Positions 60,071 to 64,000 of a DNA stretch of 64,000 bases are shown here, piece after piece. Position 1 is the first letter of the stretch. Each line of letters starts with the position of its first letter. This stretch comes from Acetispira formosa (nom. nud.) (lineage in GTDB: Bacteria > Desulfobacterota > Desulfarculia > Adiutricales > Adiutricaceae), in assembly GCA_023525915.1 (NCBI GenBank), contig CP026657.1:3930001-3994000 (forward strand), written 5' to 3'. The notes beneath the pieces are model-generated. The model was not told where the DNA came from. It saw only the letters and a program-made list of their open reading frames with translations, and searched no databases. A program made the translations under genes and the position numbers.

Positions 60071-60550
60071 ATGTACAGCAGGCTGATAAATTCTCTTAAA
60101 AAACATCTGACCGAGGCCACAGCCGATCTCAAGCTGGTGGCTCAATCAGATGGCGGAGACATACTGGTGCCGCCACGGATATGGACAGGTGATCTGCCGC
60201 CTAAGAAAAAAAACGGATCGGTCAGGGAGATCCCCTGCGTAGTCATCGTTCCATTTTCAGGCCACATGGATAGCGAGCAATTCAGCTGCGCCGCCATTGC
60301 CCTCATCTGCTGCGTCTATAACCCTGAAGATGGTGATTCGACCGGTGGTGAGACCGATCTGGCCGCTTTAATTTCCAAGGTGAGCGGGGCTTTGTATCCG
60401 GCCAGCCAGGGAGTGCCCCTGGCGGGCCGCTATATCTTAGGGCCGGATTTGAGTGGGCGGCTGCTCCACTGGGAAAAAGGCGACACCCAGCCCAGGCCCT
60501 TTTTACAGGCAACAATTACCAGCCACTGGAGCTATAAGGGCTGGGAATAA
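60071..60550 (+). CDS. Phage tail-region protein, likely tail terminator-like
   Basis: A 159-residue protein starting two bases after the preceding stop codon. It contains RLINSLKKHLTEATADLKLV and IPCVVIVPFSGHMDSEQFSC. Its place between the gpZ-like gene and the sheath gene, and its size, suit a tail terminator (gpU-like), but I cannot show homology. Confidence 0.65.
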   Translation: MYSRLINSLKKHLTEATADLKLVAQSDGGDILVPPRIWTGDLPPKKKNGSVREIPCVVIVPFSGHMDSEQFSCAAIALICCVYNPEDGDSTGGETDLAALISKVSGALYPASQGVPLAGRYILGPDLSGRLLHWEKGDTQPRPFLQATITSHWSYKGWE

Positions 60551-60559
60551 GGAGACAAT

Positions 60560-60871
60560 ATGGCTAACAAAAGCCTCCCGGCAGACGCACTGGAACAGAC
60601 CGAGGTTATCCAGGAGACTCTACCGGCGAAAGTAATGTATATCGGGCCGAACCTGATTAAGCCGATCCCTCTGACTCACCGCTCTGTTTTCGTTGGGCTG
60701 CCTGAGAGCAGAATCAATATGCTCGAAAATAAACAGCAGCAGGCGGCGGTCAGGAAGTGCTTCGTAGGCCTGAAAGAAGCCGGGGCCGCCCTGCGGGAAC
60801 TGGAAGGTGTCCTGCCTGTCGGAAACTATACCGCCGCTTACAAGCAGGCTCAATCTTTGTTCAAGGAGTAA
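60560..60871 (+). CDS. Small phage protein ahead of tail sheath
   Basis: A 103-residue protein with TLPAKVMYIGPNLIKPIPLT and a helical C-terminus. It has no recognised domain. AAGGAG lies before the ATG and it is three bases from the sheath gene, so it belongs to the tail operon. Confidence 0.7.
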   Translation: MANKSLPADALEQTEVIQETLPAKVMYIGPNLIKPIPLTHRSVFVGLPESRINMLENKQQQAAVRKCFVGLKEAGAALRELEGVLPVGNYTAAYKQAQSLFKE

Positions 60872-60874
60872 GTA

Positions 60875-62131
60875 ATGGCCTACAGACACGGCGTTTATGC
60901 CCAGGAACAGGGCACCAGCATTGTCCCGCCTGTAAGGGTGGATTCCTCATTGCCCGTGGTGGTTGGCACCGCTCCGGTTCACATGCTGGATTCAAAAGCG
61001 ATGAGGGACTCCATCAACAAACCGCACCTTTTGTTCAGCCAGAGCGAGATAGTTAAAACTTTTGGCTCGCTTCCGGACGGGGCCAAGGTTGGTGACTATA
61101 CTTTGAGTGAATTTGCCAACATTTATATGGGCCGTTATCTGGCCTGCCCGGTCGTTTTCATTAACGTGTTCGACCCTGAGAAACACAAGAATGATAAAGG
61201 CGAACCGGATGTCACCAAAGTTTCGCCGGATGACATCATTGGCGGCATCGACTCCGTAACCGGGGGCCGGACGGGATTGGAACTGGTGGAAGAAGTTTTT
61301 CCCCGCTTCGGCATTACCCCTGGTCAACTGGTCGCCCCTAAATTCTCCGGCGATCCGGCTGTGGCTTTGATATTAGGCGCGAAAACCGTCAATATCAACG
61401 GCCATTTCAACTGTGTGGGCATTGTCGATGTTCCGGAAAGCGTCAGGCATTTCACGGAAGTCAGTGCCTGGGTTAATGATAATAACCTGGTTGACCGTAA
61501 TCTGATTTTCTTTTTCGGCCAGCCTACCTACGGCAATGTCCCTGAAAGCGGCTCCAGCCATGTGGCCGGAGTTATGGCCCAGCGTGATATGGAAAATGAG
61601 GGCATTCCCTACTGGTCGCCCTCCAATAAAAGACTCCTAGCCAACGGTATTGTCCATGGCGGGAATGAGCTTCACCTCACCCCGGTAGAAGCGGCCTACC
61701 TTAACGGCCAGGGCATTATGGTCGGGCTCAGTTGGGTTGGCGGATTGGTGGCCTGGGGCAACAGGACCGGAGCCTATCCTGGTGCCACCGATGTAAAGGA
61801 CACCTTCATCCCGCTGCGCCGGATGTTTCACTTTATCAGCAACACCCTGGTGCTGACCGCCTGGCAGTTTCTCGACGGGCCCCTCAGGCGCAGGCATATA
61901 ACAACCATATGTGATTCCTTCAATATCTGGCTTAACGGCCTGAGCGCCAGGGAATTCATTCTCGGCGGGCGGGTTGAGTTTCTCAATGCTGATAATGCCG
62001 CTACCGATCTTATGGACGGAATCAGCCGCTTCCGTGTCTACATCGCACCGCCCTCTCCGAACAGAGAGATGATTTTTGATCTGGAATATGACCCGGCCTA
62101 CCTTTCCAGGCTTTTCGGGCTGCAGGAGTAA
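60875..62131 (+). CDS. Contractile tail sheath protein (P2 FI-like)
   Basis: A 418-residue sheath protein. The start MAYRHGVYAQEQGTSIVPPV is typical of Mu/P2-type sheaths, with VVVGTAPVHM, the later ANGIVHGGNELHLTPVEAAY and the C-terminal FRVYIAPPSPNREMIFDLEY. It shows that the phage has a contractile tail, in contrast to the lambda-type head genes before it. Confidence 0.94.
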   Translation: MAYRHGVYAQEQGTSIVPPVRVDSSLPVVVGTAPVHMLDSKAMRDSINKPHLLFSQSEIVKTFGSLPDGAKVGDYTLSEFANIYMGRYLACPVVFINVFDPEKHKNDKGEPDVTKVSPDDIIGGIDSVTGGRTGLELVEEVFPRFGITPGQLVAPKFSGDPAVALILGAKTVNINGHFNCVGIVDVPESVRHFTEVSAWVNDNNLVDRNLIFFFGQPTYGNVPESGSSHVAGVMAQRDMENEGIPYWSPSNKRLLANGIVHGGNELHLTPVEAAYLNGQGIMVGLSWVGGLVAWGNRTGAYPGATDVKDTFIPLRRMFHFISNTLVLTAWQFLDGPLRRRHITTICDSFNIWLNGLSAREFILGGRVEFLNADNAATDLMDGISRFRVYIAPPSPNREMIFDLEYDPAYLSRLFGLQE

Positions 62132-62134
62132 ATT

Positions 62135-62680
62135 ATGACCATATCCCTACCGTCCGCCAATATTATTCCCGACAAGCTCATCAACGCCAAAATATATATG
62201 GAGGGCAAGGATGAACTGATGGGTGTCGGCGACGCCGAGCTTCCCGATGTCGAGTTCACCACGGAATCCATCGCCGGTCTTGGCCTGGCCGGTGAACTTG
62301 AAACGCCGGTGATGGGGCATGTCAAGTCGTTGCCGTTCAAGTTCAAATTCAATGTGATCAGCACTGCGGCCATGGTCTTGCTCCAGACTAAAACACACCA
62401 CCTGGAGGTTTATGCTTCAATCCAGCGTTATGACACCGCTTCCGGCGAGCTGGGTTCTCAGCCGGTTAAAGTGGTGCTGAAGACACTGCCCAAAAAAGTC
62501 GGGATGGGCAAGATTGAAGCCGCCAAAAAGATGGACAATGAAGTGGAGCTGGAATGTGTCTACTTCAAATTGTGGATAGGCGGGGAAGAAGTTTTGGAAA
62601 TAGACAAACTCAATTTCATATACAGAGTCCTGGGCGAAGATATGCTGGCCACGGTCCGGCGCGACCTGGGCATGGAGTAA
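62135..62680 (+). CDS. Major tail tube protein (P2 FII-like)
   Basis: A 181-residue protein matching P2 FII: SLPSANIIPDKLINAKIYME at the start, GDAELPDVEFTTESIAGLGL and VELECVYFKLWIGGEEVLEI near the end. It forms the inner tube beneath the sheath and follows it by three bases. Confidence 0.93.
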   Translation: MTISLPSANIIPDKLINAKIYMEGKDELMGVGDAELPDVEFTTESIAGLGLAGELETPVMGHVKSLPFKFKFNVISTAAMVLLQTKTHHLEVYASIQRYDTASGELGSQPVKVVLKTLPKKVGMGKIEAAKKMDNEVELECVYFKLWIGGEEVLEIDKLNFIYRVLGEDMLATVRRDLGME

Positions 62681-62682
62681 TC

Positions 62683-62952
62683 ATGACGGAACAACGTGAA
62701 AAAACAAAAACCATTGATCTGGAATTCCCCATTCAACTGGCGGACCGGCTTCTGGAACAAGTTATCATGACCCGCCCCACCATGGGCCAACTCAAAAAAA
62801 ATCGGCCCAAAGGCCAGGAGGACCTTGAGTCGGAAATGCGGCTTTTCTGCAGCTTGACCCGCCTTAAAATGGAAGAAATAGAAATGCTGGACTATGACGA
62901 CTACACGAGGTTGCAAGACGCATATACATCGTTTCGGCGCTCAACCGAGTGA
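62683..62952 (+). CDS. Tail assembly chaperone, E-like
   Basis: An 89-residue protein (IDLEFPIQLADRLLEQVIMT, then LTRLKMEEIEMLDYDDYTRL) at the P2 gene E position between tube and tape measure. It overlaps a second open frame (62882-63094), as P2 E overlaps E'. Confidence 0.85.
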   Translation: MTEQREKTKTIDLEFPIQLADRLLEQVIMTRPTMGQLKKNRPKGQEDLESEMRLFCSLTRLKMEEIEMLDYDDYTRLQDAYTSFRRSTE

Positions 62953-63094
62953 TGAGCAGATCCGGGAGATCACCCTCAGATTATCGCGTCTGATGAGATG
63001 GGGGCCATTTGAAATAATGGCATTTACCTATGATGAGGCTACCTGGTGGTACGACGGTGCCGCCGAACTGGCTGAAAAAGAAAGCAGAGGCTAG
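62882..63094 (+). CDS. E'-like frame overlapping the tail chaperone
   Basis: This frame opens after a TAG at 62879-62881 and ends at 63094. It encodes a tail of about 50 residues (RLSRLMRWGPFEIMAFTYDE, then WWYDGAAELAEKE) that matches the E' type. It is +1 relative to the E frame, not -1. A candidate +1 slip site is TTT followed by CGG at 62932-62937. It might also start independently at an ATG at 62894. Expression mode is undetermined. Confidence 0.7.
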   Translation, partial: KCWTMTTTRGCKTHIHRFGAQPSDEQIREITLRLSRLMRWGPFEIMAFTYDEATWWYDGAAELAEKESRG

Positions 63095-63097
63095 ATA

Positions 63098-64000
63098 GTG
63101 GGCAGGGCTTTAGGCGTTACATTCGCGTTAGGGGCAAAAATGGGGCCGACAGTGGTATCAACTTTTGCTACCGTTGACAAGCGCGTAAAAACCCTCAAAT
63201 CCAGCCTGAAAGAGCTTAACGCTGTTTCCACTAAAGCCTTTGCCCTGGATAAAGCTTCCCGGCAACTTCAGTCACTGAAAGCTCAATATGCCGCCAACCC
63301 CACCGCTCAACTAAAAAGGCAGCTTGATAGCGCTACCGAAGCCTTTACCAGAGCTAAAGCGCAGGCAAATCGATACAACATCACCGTTGCCGATACCGCC
63401 AGAGTCCAGGCCAGAGCCGCCGCTGCCATATCGAGAACCGAAGCGGCCCTGGCCCGGCAGCAGCGCCGCCAGGCCAACCAGAACAGACGCAGTGAGCTGC
63501 GCGGTGAATTGTTCAGCACCGTGGCCATGGCGGCGGCCGTGGGGGCTCCGATAAAACTCGCGGTCGAGTTTGAAGACAGCATGGCCAAAGTCGGTGCCCT
63601 GGCCAGAGCCAATGAAGAAGACTTGGTAAAACTGACCGTCCAGGCTCGCCAGCTGGGCCGCGACACTGTATTCACGGCAAGTCAGGCTGCGGAGGGTATG
63701 TCGTTTTTAGCCATGGCCGGGTTCGATACGAACGAAACCATGGATGCCATGCCCGGACTATTGGATTTAGCTGCTGCTGGTGCTACAGATCTCGGCAGAA
63801 CTGCGGATATAGCCTCCAATATATTATCGGCATTCAAAGTCAAAGCTTCTGATATGGGGCATGTTTCCGACATTTTGACCAATGCGTTCACCAGTCCAAA
63901 CACCACCCTGGAAACACTCGGCGAAACGATGAAATATGTCGGGCCGGTAGCATCAGCTGTCAATATGAGTTTGGAAGATACCGCCGCCGCTGTTGGTATG
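63098..64000 (+). CDS. Tail tape measure protein (N-terminal part)
   Basis: A GTG at 63098, three bases after the E' stop, opens a frame of 301 codons that continues past the window edge. The N-terminus is coiled-coil rich (QLQSLKAQYAANPTAQLKRQ), followed by the TP901-type tape-measure domain: VEFEDSMAKVGALARANEED, LTVQARQLGRDTVFTASQAA and MSFLAMAGF. It sets tail length. Confidence 0.93.
   Translation, partial: MGRALGVTFALGAKMGPTVVSTFATVDKRVKTLKSSLKELNAVSTKAFALDKASRQLQSLKAQYAANPTAQLKRQLDSATEAFTRAKAQANRYNITVADTARVQARAAAAISRTEAALARQQRRQANQNRRSELRGELFSTVAMAAAVGAPIKLAVEFEDSMAKVGALARANEEDLVKLTVQARQLGRDTVFTASQAAEGMSFLAMAGFDTNETMDAMPGLLDLAAAGATDLGRTADIASNILSAFKVKASDMGHVSDILTNAFTSPNTTLETLGETMKYVGPVASAVNMSLEDTAAAVGM

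Larger units (their letters stand above)
45185..64000 (+). mobile_element. Prophage, left part, extending beyond the window
   Basis: From the 3' end of tRNA-Ala all genes except one run left to right in phage order: replication (primase-helicase, primase), DNA methylation, packaging, lambda-like head, P2-like contractile tail. Lysis, baseplate, integrase and repressor genes are not in view and would lie to the right. The mix of lambda-type head and P2-type tail resembles the architecture known from Wolbachia WO phages, though this is not a claim of close relatedness. The gpZ-like gene is interrupted by a stop codon. The right attachment site is outside the window. Confidence 0.92.

Overview
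The window looks like a chromosomal segment of a Gram-negative anaerobe, most likely a deltaproteobacterium (Desulfobacterota). This rests on gene content rather than any single marker: a pyrophosphate-type phosphofructokinase, nickel-pincer (Lar) enzymes, a C_GCAxxG_C_C protein, a hom gene next to a proposed homoserine kinase, an outer-membrane barrel protein, and several complex histidine kinases. Start codons are mostly ATG with AGGAG-like ribosome sites, with some GTG and TTG. I cannot name the genus.

Positions 1-45108 are host chromosome in short operons. In order: a UROD-like protein and a barrel protein; a repeat-filled gap; a DUF533 protein; a CHASE4 hybrid kinase; a chemotaxis receptor; glgC-rpe; a class IV aminotransferase with truD; argJ; larC1-pyrR; an NCS2 purine-type permease behind a cobalamin riboswitch and terminator; an aminotransferase-hom-homoserine kinase-thioesterase cluster; a C_GCAxxG_C_C protein; two tandem LytS-like membrane kinases, each preceded by a 22-codon ORF; a MerR/aldo-keto reductase pair; arfB; a large M16 peptidase; potD; PPi-type pfk; moaA; mtgA; an operon of a sodium symporter, an Ldh2-family dehydrogenase and a LarA-family racemase, preceded by an aromatic-rich leader peptide and a strong terminator; and a second hybrid kinase. 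The intergenic gaps are full of palindromic repeats from at least four families.

A tRNA-Ala(CGC) gene at 45109-45184 marks the edge of a prophage that runs off the right end. Its genes are a P4/D5-type primase-helicase, a CHC2/Toprim primase, a ParB-methyltransferase fusion, small and large (GpA) terminase, a lambda-type head module (gpW-like, portal, S49 protease, decoration protein, capsid E, gpFII-like, gpZ-like), then a P2-type contractile tail module (sheath, tube, E/E', tape measure). A collagen-like gene on the opposite strand sits between terminase and portal. The gpZ-like gene has an in-frame TAA, so the prophage may be partly decayed. No integrase lies at the tRNA end.

The most interesting signals are: (1) the aromatic leader peptide and attenuator-like terminator ahead of the symporter/Ldh2/LarA operon, suggesting aromatic amino acid control of 2-hydroxyacid metabolism; (2) the cobalamin riboswitch ahead of a purine-type permease; (3) a two-hairpin repeat whose inner stems covary while a 17-nt loop stays fixed; (4) the twin kinases with 22-codon ORFs.
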